A stretch of 64,000 nucleotides of DNA from Candidozyma auris (lineage: Eukaryota; Ascomycota; Pichiomycetes; Serinales; Metschnikowiaceae): assembly GCF_003013715.1 (NCBI RefSeq), contig NC_072812.1, forward strand, positions 1,860,001 through 1,924,000, in the 5' to 3' direction. Below the pieces are notes generated by a model. It saw only the letters and a list, made by a program, of their open reading frames with translations. It did not search any database and was not told the origin of the DNA. How positions within the stretch are numbered: position 1 is the stretch's first letter; every line of letters begins with the position of its first letter. This document shows positions 7,976 through 17,272 of the stretch, piece by piece. A program made the translations under genes and the position numbers.

Positions 7976-10159
7976 ATGACTCTTTTTAAACCTTTGATCA
8001 TTACTAGGGCTGTTATCGAAAATAGTCTTCTTGACTCAATCCAATGCTCTGAGAACCTGCAAGTAGCTGTCAACAACTCCGACCATCTCATCGTCCTTGA
8101 TCCCAAGCTTCCTTCGCTCAACCAATGCGTGAACAGACTTCAGGAAAACACATCCTCTAAGCTTTCACTCGACTTGGAACTTTTTTATGATGTGAATAAG
8201 GTCTTCAACATCAAGGAGCTTGACTCATTCGGTCTCCAGATGTTCTCAAAGCTACTCGTCGAGGACGGAGAAGATAGATTTACCTTTGGCAGAATAGCCG
8301 AGCCCACGATTGTTGCGCATAGCTGGTCCAGAATAACTGATAGAACACGAGATTGCTATCTTGGACTCTTACTAAATACGGGAGAGGTTCTAGTGTTGAA
8401 AAGGGAGTCGCAGGATGCTGCAAAATACAACGTGATCTTTAGAACATTTCTATGTTTACTAGATCAGTTGAGCATTCTGCAAAGTCGTCTCACTAAGGAA
8501 GGCGATCTAATAGTGAATAATACTCATAATCTCGAGCTTAGAGTGACAAGCTTTGAATTCGGTAAAACCTCCAAAGGCGGGAATTTTATTCTGTTGGCTC
8601 ATGCAAATGGGCAACTCTCAATTCACAAATTGAGCCCGAGATTGCCAGAAACCTCCAGAGTGGATGTAACAGGCACAATTGTCAAACAGGAGTGGTCTGA
8701 TGATGGGTCGTCAATTGCATTAGTTAGGTCAGATAACTCCGTAGTGATGTTATCACTTGATGAGAATGCAACATTTAAGGAATCTCCGAAAATCATCAAG
8801 ACAGCTTCACGTTACTTGGTTTCTCGACTTAAAATCCTTTCCAGTGATAAATTGGTGGTTACTGACACACGAAACATATATGTTTTCAGCAACAATAATT
8901 TAAACGAGACAGAGCTTCCTCATCGTTCAACAATTCTGTGTCTCTCATCTTGCAAGCTACCGTGTGGATTTGGCCTTCTTTTGGGATTCGAAACGGGTCA
9001 GGTGCTAACTCTCAGAATAACCTCTGAGGGGAGTTGTACAGTTGAGAGCACTCCGCAGACATGGAGTGCTTTTGTTCAGCGAGCGGTAATACAATTTCAG
9101 CTTCTTAATATCAAGGAGCAAAGAAAGGCTCCTTCAAAGATTTTTGAGCCTATGCTTAATCACAAAGTGGAAGGAAACTTCTCTATTCATGGTGGACAGA
9201 TTAGCTCTAATGGACAATTCATCTTTGCTTATAGCATAGCGCCGAGAAATGTAATTCACTACGAGACAATCTCTAAAGCAGAATTCAACATTGGCCAGAT
9301 AGCTATCATCGATTTTTTTCCAGATGCAATAATTCTTCCTTCTACAAACACACCCATTGCTCAAGTTCAGTCAATCTTTCTTGAACATATTCATGAATTG
9401 CCCGTTGCAGCAACCGCTAGTATTAGAAATAATCCAGAGGCAATGGCAAAGTATCTTGATTCACTCGCGAATTGGAAAACGAAACATTTTGTTGACCCAC
9501 GAAACATCGTGCTAGATTTTAATCGCTGTAGATCACTACAGGCAAGTTTATCTACCCAATTTCATCATAATGACGAAGTGAGCCAGTTGCAAAAGGTTTT
9601 CACCTTTAACATACTTTTTCTTAGGGCCCTAGAAGCTTTTGAAACAGAATTGGGCTCACACGAAGCTATAGAGATTCGGAAATCGATTCTTACAAAGGAG
9701 CAAGAGAGCATCAAAGATAAGATCATCAGGCATCTAGGCGAAGTTGTTTTAGGCCATACTGAAATTGACAGCTCGCTTTCATATGCTGATAAATTCATTT
9801 ATCTCTCATTTTGGAAACTCCTTCCAAGCGAGATATCACAGAAATACACTGTTCCCGATGATGCCAAGTTGGTCGAATCAACTGATTTAGTGACGGAAAC
9901 GTTTATGATCCAGAAAGATATAATTCCTCCAGAAAATTTCCAAAAGTATGCCTATTCCGAGTCCTCTCACGCATGGCGTCGTTGTGACTTGACGATGTTG
10001 CCAATTTTGAGTCTCGATAATAAAACTGACGAGCTTGAAGTCTTCGTTTACTCAACTCCTGGGTCTAATGATAGCGAATTAGCGACTACGTTGCAAGAGG
10101 AGCTCGATTACTGTATTTATACAGGCAATAGGACATTTAAACTCAAAGTTGGCCTATGA
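7976..10159 (+). CDS. TFC8: TFIIIC subunit, TFC8 (tau60)-like
   Basis: This 727-residue protein looks like the WD-type subunit of RNA polymerase III factor TFIIIC, which binds tRNA gene promoters. The N-terminal half has weak beta-propeller repeats (for example SENLQVAVNNSDHLIVLDP and QEWSDDGSSIALVRSDNSVV). The C-terminus has the short block typical of the TFIIIC zinc-finger-like domain (WRRCDLTMLPIL, around residue 665), then a C/Y-rich end. The normally multiple Cys/His ligands are mostly missing here. Overall similarity is low, so the call rests on architecture and that block. The ATG is only 87 bp after tRNA-Leu. It converges with the RRT8-like gene, leaving 25 bp between stop codons. Confidence 0.62.
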   Translation: MTLFKPLIITRAVIENSLLDSIQCSENLQVAVNNSDHLIVLDPKLPSLNQCVNRLQENTSSKLSLDLELFYDVNKVFNIKELDSFGLQMFSKLLVEDGEDRFTFGRIAEPTIVAHSWSRITDRTRDCYLGLLLNTGEVLVLKRESQDAAKYNVIFRTFLCLLDQLSILQSRLTKEGDLIVNNTHNLELRVTSFEFGKTSKGGNFILLAHANGQLSIHKLSPRLPETSRVDVTGTIVKQEWSDDGSSIALVRSDNSVVMLSLDENATFKESPKIIKTASRYLVSRLKILSSDKLVVTDTRNIYVFSNNNLNETELPHRSTILCLSSCKLPCGFGLLLGFETGQVLTLRITSEGSCTVESTPQTWSAFVQRAVIQFQLLNIKEQRKAPSKIFEPMLNHKVEGNFSIHGGQISSNGQFIFAYSIAPRNVIHYETISKAEFNIGQIAIIDFFPDAIILPSTNTPIAQVQSIFLEHIHELPVAATASIRNNPEAMAKYLDSLANWKTKHFVDPRNIVLDFNRCRSLQASLSTQFHHNDEVSQLQKVFTFNILFLRALEAFETELGSHEAIEIRKSILTKEQESIKDKIIRHLGEVVLGHTEIDSSLSYADKFIYLSFWKLLPSEISQKYTVPDDAKLVESTDLVTETFMIQKDIIPPENFQKYAYSESSHAWRRCDLTMLPILSLDNKTDELEVFVYSTPGSNDSELATTLQEELDYCIYTGNRTFKLKVGL

Positions 10160-10184
10160 CTTAATATATTAATGCGAGTATGTA

Positions 10185-11330
10185 TTAATGCTGAAAGATG
10201 TACGATCCAGGCACAGGCTGAAACCCTTCATCCTTGTCTACGAAACTGCCTGATAGAAGGTCAAGTTCCTTTTCCCTGTTCCAAACCAACTGAGATGAAT
10301 TCCACTTGACAAGTTGACTAATTTGTCTTGGAGGGGGATCGGAGACTTTTGTGACGAGATATGCTACAGAAGACTCAGCGAATCCATATAGGAGAAGGCC
10401 GACCCATGGAAGGCGGCGAATGATAAGATAATGACAAAGGCCAAAACCAAAAAGAAGCCCTTCTCTTGACCTAATCCACTGATCTTTCTCTGATTTCGTA
10501 AACCGTACGCGTGAAAAGTAGGGGGCTAATAAGTCATGTGTCATGCTTCGTGAACCCCAATATGTTGTGAGAAAGAGAACGGCCCATCTCTTGGGGACCA
10601 ATTGCAACACGCCGAATATAACAGCGGCGTTCATGGTTCCTATTTTGCTGTCTAAGTTCAGGTAGGACACAAGACCGAGAATTACTGGTCCAAAAAAAGG
10701 TACCTTACTCAAGAAGTAAACTCCGATACTCATGAGAGTTCTATTGATATGCCTGCGCATGAATGTTGAAAATTCCTGGGATGTAGCCCACTTCTTCTTG
10801 ATACCTTGAATAGTAGGGCGATCATCTACTATTTTCTCCTCCGTGCTGAGTGCCACTAAGTTTTCGTGGTATAAGCGATCTGACTGCGGGTGTTTGGACA
10901 AGTGGGTCTCGTCAATGAACTTCAAGCTCTGCAAAAACAAATCATCAAGTTGCTTGGAAAAGAAGCGAGAACCAGAAATCAAGAACACCGAGATATTGAG
11001 CACGTTGAACTGGAACGACTTTAGGCTGTGCACGATATGGTCGAGCCCTCTGGACTTGGTAGCTACTGCCACAAGTTTCAAAAGCACTCGAAGAAAGATG
11101 ATGGGCGACCAGATGAGCCCCTGGATAACGATGGAAGCCTGAATGGCGATTAGTGATTGACGATAAAATCGCTGCGTGAGCAACGATGGGTTCTGGAGGG
11201 TTCTGTAGGCACCCAAGATCGCCAACTGAAACCCTCTGACTATAGCCAAGATCGAGAACCCTGGTGGTGGGTTGGATATCAATATTGGAGATGCCATTAC
11301 TCGTACTACTGGTACAGTATTCTTTCGCAT
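10185..11330 (-). CDS. RRT8/LDS-type membrane protein (outer spore wall/lipid droplet family)
   Basis: This 381-residue integral membrane protein has several hydrophobic segments and a C-terminal block (EGLLFGFGLCHYLIIRRLPW, then LLLYGFAESSVAYLV and SDPPP) that I associate with the fungal Lds1/Lds2/Rrt8 family. In S. cerevisiae these proteins sit on lipid droplets and help build the outer spore wall. Their role in a Candida-type yeast that may not sporulate in the same way is unknown. I place the start at the ATG at 11328-11330; the open frame continues three codons further upstream, but only to a TTG. It is divergent from the CHA1-like gene over 494 bp. Confidence 0.7.
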   Translation of the reverse strand: MRKNTVPVVRVMASPILISNPPPGFSILAIVRGFQLAILGAYRTLQNPSLLTQRFYRQSLIAIQASIVIQGLIWSPIIFLRVLLKLVAVATKSRGLDHIVHSLKSFQFNVLNISVFLISGSRFFSKQLDDLFLQSLKFIDETHLSKHPQSDRLYHENLVALSTEEKIVDDRPTIQGIKKKWATSQEFSTFMRRHINRTLMSIGVYFLSKVPFFGPVILGLVSYLNLDSKIGTMNAAVIFGVLQLVPKRWAVLFLTTYWGSRSMTHDLLAPYFSRVRFTKSEKDQWIRSREGLLFGFGLCHYLIIRRLPWVGLLLYGFAESSVAYLVTKVSDPPPRQISQLVKWNSSQLVWNREKELDLLSGSFVDKDEGFQPVPGSYIFQH

Positions 11331-11561
11331 TCCAGACAAGAGATGGCTTTCATCAAACTAAACCCATTTTGAGCAGCCTGCATGCGGCGATTCTCGATAA
11401 GATCCGGGGAACCCAGATTCCTGGCGAAAGATGTTGATTCAGTAGTTGAGACTTCACCAGTGCGAGCAGGCTGATCCCATGAAATGACCAGGGTTGCCCT
11501 TTTGCAACTTCTTTATGCCAGGCGCTCATAATGAAGGAAAAGTGTTGCTATACAGCGCGGA

Positions 11562-11577
11562 CGGAAATGCATTTCCG
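11562..11577. promoter_or_regulatory. Perfect 16-bp CGG-N10-CCG palindrome upstream of CHA1-like gene
   Basis: CGGAAATGCATTTCCG is a perfect inverted repeat, ending 247 bp before the dehydratase ATG. Inverted CGG triplets are the standard binding form for Zn2Cys6 dimers. In S. cerevisiae, CHA1 is activated by the Zn2Cys6 factor Cha4 through two upstream sites. Cha4 binding here is inferred. Confidence 0.7.
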
Positions 11578-11653
11578 AGAGTCAGGGCGCGCCACTTGCA
11601 TCAGAATGGCAAGTAGGAGAGAAAAGTTCCATTTTGCAGCCAAACTGCTCACC

Positions 11654-11669
11654 CGGAAATGCAGTTCCG
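11654..11669. promoter_or_regulatory. Second CGG-N10-CCG palindrome upstream of CHA1-like gene
   Basis: CGGAAATGCAGTTCCG matches the site at 11562-11577 at 15 of 16 positions. It lies 92 bp downstream of the first copy and ends 155 bp before the ATG. Having two copies suggests a real operator rather than chance. Confidence 0.68.
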
Positions 11670-11824
11670 CCGCTTTTACAAGGACATGTCCGGCTTCACC
11701 GAAACCCAAATGTAGCATACGGCTCTGCAATGTTTGACTCGTTTTGTCTTGGATGATCACTGTACTCAGTATTTATACGCTTGATGCTTTCCTTCTGAAT
11801 TAGTAGTTTCTTCTTTCAAACACA

Positions 11825-12877
11825 ATGTTACAAGTATCAGACACCATATCGGAGGCTCCAGCCGTTCAGACCTCTCTTGTGGAAGTGACCGACTTGCTCT
11901 CAACCTCAGCTAAGCTCCCTTGCAGAGTTTTTTTTAAAAACGAAATTGAGCAGCCTTCGGGCAGTTTCAAGTTAAGAGGCATTGGCCACTTGATCCACCA
12001 GTCTATCCGTGAGGCTAGAGCTACCAATAATACCAAACCTATTCATGTTTTTGCCTCGAGCGGTGGAAACGCTGGGCTTGCGGCTGCCTATTCCGCCAAA
12101 TTTTATAATGTAAAATGCACTGTGGTTGTCCCCACCATCGCCATGAAGCTGGTAGTCGAGCAGCTCCTGCAGTACGGTGCCACGGTTCTTTTGCACGGAA
12201 ACAGCATCAGCGACGCCGATAAGTTTGCCAGAAGTCTCATGGCTGAAGCAGGCGGCGAATTCAATTGCATCTACTGTCACCCCTTTGACAACCCCTTAAT
12301 CTGGGAGGGACATTCCCTTCTTGTGGATGAGATCCTACAGCATCAATTGAGCTCCGAGGATGCTAAGAAAGTGAGAGGCGTAGTTTGCTCTGTCGGTGGT
12401 GGTGGCCTTTTTAATGGTATAAGACAGGGCCTCATGAGAAACAGAAGCAAGGCCGATTGCATTTTGGTGGAGACGGCGCAGGCGCCTACTCTCTCATCTG
12501 CTGTCAAGGCAGGCTCCGTTGTTACATTAAACTGCGTTAGATCACTCGCTACATCATTGGCCTGCTCTTATGTTTCTGGCCCAACTTTGGACTTGTTCAA
12601 CAACCAAAGCACCAACAAGAACCACATCACCGCTATTGACGATCTCGAAGCTGTGAAGGGCTGCATCGCTTACCAGAAGGATTTCGGCAGGATGGTAGAA
12701 CCCGCTTGCGGTGCTGCCGTGTCAGTGGTGTACAACCAGCTCAAATACTTGAAGGAATGTGTGCCCGATTTGACAAAGGATGACATTGTTGTTGTTGTCG
12801 TTTGTGGTGGCTCGTGCGCCAACGAGGAGGTTTTGACTCGCTACAAGAGCATGCTTCGTCTGGAGGCACACTTGTGA
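11825..12877 (+). CDS. CHA1: L-serine/L-threonine dehydratase (PLP enzyme, CHA1-type)
   Basis: This 350-residue fold-type II PLP enzyme deaminates serine or threonine to pyruvate or 2-oxobutyrate, allowing use of hydroxyamino acids as nitrogen source. The PLP lysine lies in PSGSFKLRG (Lys49). The substrate loop is ASSGGNAGLA (~78-87), and the glycine-rich phosphate cup is SVGGGGLFNG (~190-199). The length matches Cha1 (about 360) and there is no C-terminal ACT regulatory domain, so it is catabolic rather than the biosynthetic ILV1 type. The paired upstream palindromes suggest induction by a zinc-cluster activator. Whether it prefers serine or threonine cannot be read from the sequence. Confidence 0.88.
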   Translation: MLQVSDTISEAPAVQTSLVEVTDLLSTSAKLPCRVFFKNEIEQPSGSFKLRGIGHLIHQSIREARATNNTKPIHVFASSGGNAGLAAAYSAKFYNVKCTVVVPTIAMKLVVEQLLQYGATVLLHGNSISDADKFARSLMAEAGGEFNCIYCHPFDNPLIWEGHSLLVDEILQHQLSSEDAKKVRGVVCSVGGGGLFNGIRQGLMRNRSKADCILVETAQAPTLSSAVKAGSVVTLNCVRSLATSLACSYVSGPTLDLFNNQSTNKNHITAIDDLEAVKGCIAYQKDFGRMVEPACGAAVSVVYNQLKYLKECVPDLTKDDIVVVVVCGGSCANEEVLTRYKSMLRLEAHL

Positions 12878-12942
12878 TTTGCATTACAGAGGATAGAATT
12901 ATATTTGACTAAATTGGAACGGAAGAATGAAATCAAGTAGTA

Positions 12943-13665
12943 TCAGAAAGTTACATCACTTCGAAGAACCCACTTAGTCCCGTCCTTAACAATCTCTGCT
13001 TCGTGCTGTAGACAGTCGTCACCATGCTTGTGTAAAAGGGCCAAACCTTTACTTGGATGCACATTGATAGCGTCGTTAGCTTTGAGATTCGGATAGAAGA
13101 TAGTGCCACCTCCAATGAATTCGTCCCCTCCTGTCAAGTATATAAGCAATGTCCATTTTGTTTTCCCCATCTTGGAAGGATCATGCGCCAAAGGACATTT
13201 GACCGAATCGTCATAGTGTTTACCAAAATGATGGCCTCTTGTGTATCTATATATACGTAATTGGGGGTTGAGACTCCTGGCTTTTGAAAATATTTGTTTG
13301 ATCTCTTCGAGTTCTTCGTCCTCGTAATCAACTTTCTGTTGAAGTATAGCTTTCAAGTACTGCCATAGGGCGTCTGCTGCCTCGTGATCTGTTAACGATA
13401 TTCTATCATTGTATCTTGCAGCAAAATCCTTACTCTTTATATTCGGCGTCGTCTCTAGCTGGAGTTTCGATTCAAAAGATGATATTAGTGTATCGCAAAA
13501 GGACTCGCTGAAGAAGTGCTCGATTGTAACGATTTGTTCCGATATAATCGACTTCGGCTGTGGCACGTAGAACTGCTTTTTTAAGCTTTTGTCTAGTTGA
13601 AAAAAATTTTGAGGAAATGAGTAAGTGGACTTTTTGGCTTGGGATGCTTGTTTCTTCGGTGGCAT
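12943..13665 (-). CDS. Prolyl 4-hydroxylase-like 2-oxoglutarate/Fe(II) dioxygenase
   Basis: This 240-residue protein has the P4Hc double-stranded beta-helix. The iron-binding HxD pair is in GHHFGKHYDDS, the distal His is in LQHEAE, and the 2-oxoglutarate-binding basic residue is likely the Lys in DGTKWVLRSD. LIYLTGGDEFIGGGTIFYP is the usual core strand. No signal peptide or membrane segment is visible, so a soluble cytosolic or nuclear enzyme is likely. The substrate is unknown. It is distinct from the two-domain Tpa1/Ofd1 type, being much shorter. The start is the ATG at 13663-13665 (MPPKKQ); the two codons upstream in the open frame begin with TTG. Confidence 0.8.
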   Translation of the reverse strand: MPPKKQASQAKKSTYSFPQNFFQLDKSLKKQFYVPQPKSIISEQIVTIEHFFSESFCDTLISSFESKLQLETTPNIKSKDFAARYNDRISLTDHEAADALWQYLKAILQQKVDYEDEELEEIKQIFSKARSLNPQLRIYRYTRGHHFGKHYDDSVKCPLAHDPSKMGKTKWTLLIYLTGGDEFIGGGTIFYPNLKANDAINVHPSKGLALLHKHGDDCLQHEAEIVKDGTKWVLRSDVTF

Positions 13666-13727
13666 GTCCAAAGCTACTTATGCTTCGTATTTAAGTACTT
13701 TCTGTATATTTCATGCGCGCAGACTGG

Positions 13728-16700
13728 CTAGAGTTGCAGCTCGAGGTTCACAAGCAAGCTGTATGTCTCTCGAGGCATTCGGTACTGGACTAGTCCAGCG
13801 TAGACGACGCAGTTTTTGGCAATCTTTCGGAGATATGCCAACTCATCCTTTTCACCGCCGAACGAGCCAAAGCGTTTGGACTTTATGTTGTGGGTGAGCT
13901 GGGCGACACTCGTCATAATCATCACTAGTAACGAAGGAATCACCCGAACAAGAGCGACATGGTAGCTTGTCAAAGACTCCGCTGAGTTTCTCACCTCCAC
14001 AAAATCATTGCTGTTGAGAGCCGCAAAGAATGGTAATTTTTGAAGAGCGCTTAAACTGTCGCGCCAATTTCTGGCTGCAAAGCTTTCACGTATATCGACA
14101 ATCTGCAACAAAGCATCATTGACCTTCTTTACTTCTGGAGATACCTTTTCCAAGATTGCGCTGTTGTTGTTGTAAATGCCCATAATGTGCTTGCTGCGCA
14201 GGATGAAATTATTCTCACTGCTCTGCAGTTGTCCCTCACCGCCAGATGGGATCTTCTCAGAAAGTAATGGTTTGTCTAATTCAGACATTGATAACGTCTC
14301 ACTAACATATTGATTGATGAGACGTACAACAACGTTGTAGTCCTGGCTCAATTGGTGAAGAAGAAGTGCATCGAATACTCTTCCCTCTTCTTCACACCTT
14401 GAAGCACTGACGTCAACGATCGTACGCTGGAAGCTGGATAAGTCGGCCAACCCAATAAGCGACCGTTGCTTCTCAAGAATACCAGGCAGTTTCTCCCCAG
14501 TCACCTCATTGAGCTCGCCTAAAAGCAAAGTAAACTCACGAGTAATGAGGATAAGCTCTCGCAAAGCCTCATGACATTTAGCAGTCTCCTCAGTAGACTT
14601 TCCACCCTTTGCCATGCAGATGAGAACTAAGTATTGAACAGCGACCTTAGGATCACTTATCTTAAAACTCCGGGTATACGAACCAAGAATTCTGCTTAAA
14701 TTGATCTCATACTCATCAGATCCATTCAATGTCAACAAGTCGTCAGTTGGTTGACTTGTCACTCTAAGCAAACCATAATAGCACAATCCAGTCGCAAAGT
14801 GGACTGCATCACACTCATTGATATTTTCGTAGGCGTACTTCACCGCAAGCTCATACAACCCAATCATCGTCAATGTCTTAAGGTATACGGGATTATTTGA
14901 AGAAGCGTTCAATTTTTCTGGGCCGATGGCCAAGACTTTCTTCTGGAGGTTTTCGAGTCTATAATTTTCGTAAATCAAACTCGAGGATGCGTCAAAGTTG
15001 AACTCATTTATGAGATTTAAGTGGAACCACAACCATTCTTCTATGCTAAGATTGACTGCTGCCGGAAGACTTTTCTTGGCCAAATCGCACTTGCCAATCA
15101 CTTTGTATACCGCATACTTGTAGGGATCGAAGTTGGGTGACTTCTCATCCAAAAATTGAAAGGTCTGGTTGAAGTCAGAGGATAATCTTTCTTGTAGAGT
15201 TGCAGGCAAGCCGAAACATTGATTTCTCACATGCGCCGATATGTAGACTGGAAAGTTTTTGTCAAACTTCTCAAAAAGCTCCCGTCTTTGGTTCGTGAGC
15301 TGAACAGCCTCATTGTAGAGACCACTGCGCATGAGGTAGTAGATAAGCGCCCAGATGGGAACCCCATTTACTTGAAGTGTTTGCTGCGATACTTCATTGC
15401 CATTCTTTTTGCCGATAACCTTTGAGATGAAGTGAGAAACTTTATTGATGTTGCTAGGGACGCTGTATTCGGGGATTTTCTGGTCATCTTTTGTATAGAA
15501 TTCGTCCATGTAGTCAAAGAACTGTTTTTCCAAACAGGATCTTGAGTTAGCAACAATACGTTTCTTCAAAGAAATACAGTCCTTTTTGTTTTGATAATCC
15601 TCGTAGAACGCCTGCTCTTGATTATGTTTCACAAACTTTTCGTCTGTCAAGTTTGCAATCACCTTCCACGTGTCGGCCATTTGCTTTGATTTGAGATCCT
15701 GATTTGCTTTGTTTACCTCTTCAAAGCTTGATGCAATTGGAAAGGGTAGCTGCTTTAACCTGGCTTCATTGAGCAGATAGATTAATTTAGCATGACTCTC
15801 GAATTTTTCACGGGTAAAATGACGAACACTAGATGAAGTGCCTGCTTTTTGCTTCAAAGGAGTCAATATGCGATAATTACCAGGTTGTGACTGATTCCAG
15901 GTAAATGATTTGGAGAGTTCTTCGGGGCTTATTTTGGTTTTCACTGGAATGCCTAGACTTCTTTTCAAGTGATCCTTGCGTACTCTCCAGTCTATAGTGA
16001 TATTCTTCGCAATGAAATTATCAAAGTCACGAGAAGCAGTGACAAGTGACAGCTCTATGGCATTCAAAATATTTTCGTCTTTCTTAGCACGAAGATAATT
16101 CTCAATATTATTGATGCCAGTAGTAAGGGCAGGGGATTGAACGGCCTCACGCGCCACGAGTCTGTCTTCTTGCGAAGGTTTATCTGATGGCTTTTGCTGT
16201 TGCTCTTGCTGTGCTTGTAGTTCATGGAGCTGCTTAGTCTGCCTTGAAGAAGGAGCGAGTCCACGAATGTTATTCAATTCGACTTCAATGTCGCCAGCAT
16301 TTATGCCACTACCAGAAAGAAGGTAATGTGCTTTAGTAAATCCAGCCTCGCTCTCATTTTTTGATAAGAGCTTCGTGCGATTCCGCAATTCATTCAAGGG
16401 CAAGTTGATCGTACCGAGGCTGTTATAGTCCAATTTGGGCAAGTTGCTTGCAGATTCCAAAAGGTCCTTCAACACCTTTCCAGATGATCCCTCAGGGCTA
16501 ATTGAGGAAGTATTGGATGTGAGGTTAGTACTTTTCTCAAAAGCAGAGGTTGCCATGGTCAGCAGATTTGAATTAGGCTGTTGCTGTTGATTCTGCTGCT
16601 GAGATGACTGACCAAAAAGAGATGGGCCTTGCGTGCCCTGACTTTCTTGTTTCTGCTGGGTGCTTTGCAGAGCTCCAAAAGTAAACCCCAGCCCACCAGA

Positions 16701-16742
16701 AGGTATAGAAGCAGCAGAATTGTTTGAACCAAAGAGAGACAT
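13728..16742 (-). CDS. NIC96: Nucleoporin NIC96
   Basis: This protein of about 1004 residues is the linker nucleoporin that connects the inner ring of the nuclear pore to the Nsp1-Nup49-Nup57 channel complex. The N-terminus has FG motifs (SLFG, FTFG, SLFGQ) in a Gln/Ser-rich stretch. A short helical region follows, then the large alpha-helical Nic96 domain from about residue 230 to the end (for example INKVSHFISKVIG, VPIWALIYYLMRSGLYNEA). It is longer than S. cerevisiae Nic96 (839), mainly at the N-terminus. I use the ATG at 16740-16742 (MSLFGSNN) because the 35 residues upstream in frame look non-native. Confidence 0.88.
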   Translation of the reverse strand: MSLFGSNNSAASIPSGGLGFTFGALQSTQQKQESQGTQGPSLFGQSSQQQNQQQQPNSNLLTMATSAFEKSTNLTSNTSSISPEGSSGKVLKDLLESASNLPKLDYNSLGTINLPLNELRNRTKLLSKNESEAGFTKAHYLLSGSGINAGDIEVELNNIRGLAPSSRQTKQLHELQAQQEQQQKPSDKPSQEDRLVAREAVQSPALTTGINNIENYLRAKKDENILNAIELSLVTASRDFDNFIAKNITIDWRVRKDHLKRSLGIPVKTKISPEELSKSFTWNQSQPGNYRILTPLKQKAGTSSSVRHFTREKFESHAKLIYLLNEARLKQLPFPIASSFEEVNKANQDLKSKQMADTWKVIANLTDEKFVKHNQEQAFYEDYQNKKDCISLKKRIVANSRSCLEKQFFDYMDEFYTKDDQKIPEYSVPSNINKVSHFISKVIGKKNGNEVSQQTLQVNGVPIWALIYYLMRSGLYNEAVQLTNQRRELFEKFDKNFPVYISAHVRNQCFGLPATLQERLSSDFNQTFQFLDEKSPNFDPYKYAVYKVIGKCDLAKKSLPAAVNLSIEEWLWFHLNLINEFNFDASSSLIYENYRLENLQKKVLAIGPEKLNASSNNPVYLKTLTMIGLYELAVKYAYENINECDAVHFATGLCYYGLLRVTSQPTDDLLTLNGSDEYEINLSRILGSYTRSFKISDPKVAVQYLVLICMAKGGKSTEETAKCHEALRELILITREFTLLLGELNEVTGEKLPGILEKQRSLIGLADLSSFQRTIVDVSASRCEEEGRVFDALLLHQLSQDYNVVVRLINQYVSETLSMSELDKPLLSEKIPSGGEGQLQSSENNFILRSKHIMGIYNNNSAILEKVSPEVKKVNDALLQIVDIRESFAARNWRDSLSALQKLPFFAALNSNDFVEVRNSAESLTSYHVALVRVIPSLLVMIMTSVAQLTHNIKSKRFGSFGGEKDELAYLRKIAKNCVVYAGLVQYRMPRETYSLLVNLELQL

Positions 16743-17272
16743 GGGTAATTCGGCGCTGCTAGCGGAGGCAAATTGAATTTTTTGGGCTCTATGTATTAAT
16801 TGGTTTGTCAGTAGGTGATGTTTACAGACTGATTTTCGCAAGCTCAAGAATGTTACCCGGCATGTAGGATCGCATCGTGAATCACCTGGTATAAATGGCG
16901 AGGAAATTCCTGCCTCTTTCTTTTTCTTTTTCTTCCCTCATTAACTTTGTCCAAAAGTATCCATCACAATAGACAGTGCATCGGTACATCTGGACAGGCA
17001 CCTTGGAACTTCAGGGCAGTTTTTGCTTTGAGTCCTTCTGGAGCCTCTCCTGAACGCTGTTGTAAATGAATGCGATAGATGATGGAAAGATTGACTGAAT
17101 CCATTAAGAACCTGTCTGGATCGAGAGATCTGAAAGAGAGGTGTCAGAGGGCTCAAACATTACTCTACTCGTTGTATTACTATGTATCCTTGTAGTATTT
17201 TTGGTCTAAATTTGCCAGATCCCAAATCGTGTTGAAGAAATGAATTTAATGCGAATGCAAAGCCTAGCATCT
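16743..17272. other. Intergenic: NIC96 promoter and HNM1 3' region
   Basis: This 530 bp spacer separates two minus-strand genes. A 71-codon minus ORF at 16941-17156 has no recognisable similarity and I do not call it. CT-rich stretches near 16910-16940 resemble common yeast promoter or 3' UTR sequence. Confidence 0.5.

Larger units (their letters stand above)
11331..11824. promoter_or_regulatory. Divergent promoter region RRT8-like / CHA1-like
   Basis: This 494 bp region lies between two divergent starts. It contains two near-identical CGG-N10-CCG palindromes (listed separately) and a TATTTATA box at 11770-11777, 47 bp before the CHA1-like ATG. I see no RNA gene in it. Confidence 0.6.

Noticed and set aside
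16941..17156. 71-codon minus ORF between NIC96 and HNM1
   Set aside because: No similarity, no clear promoter, and Ser/Arg-rich as expected by chance here.
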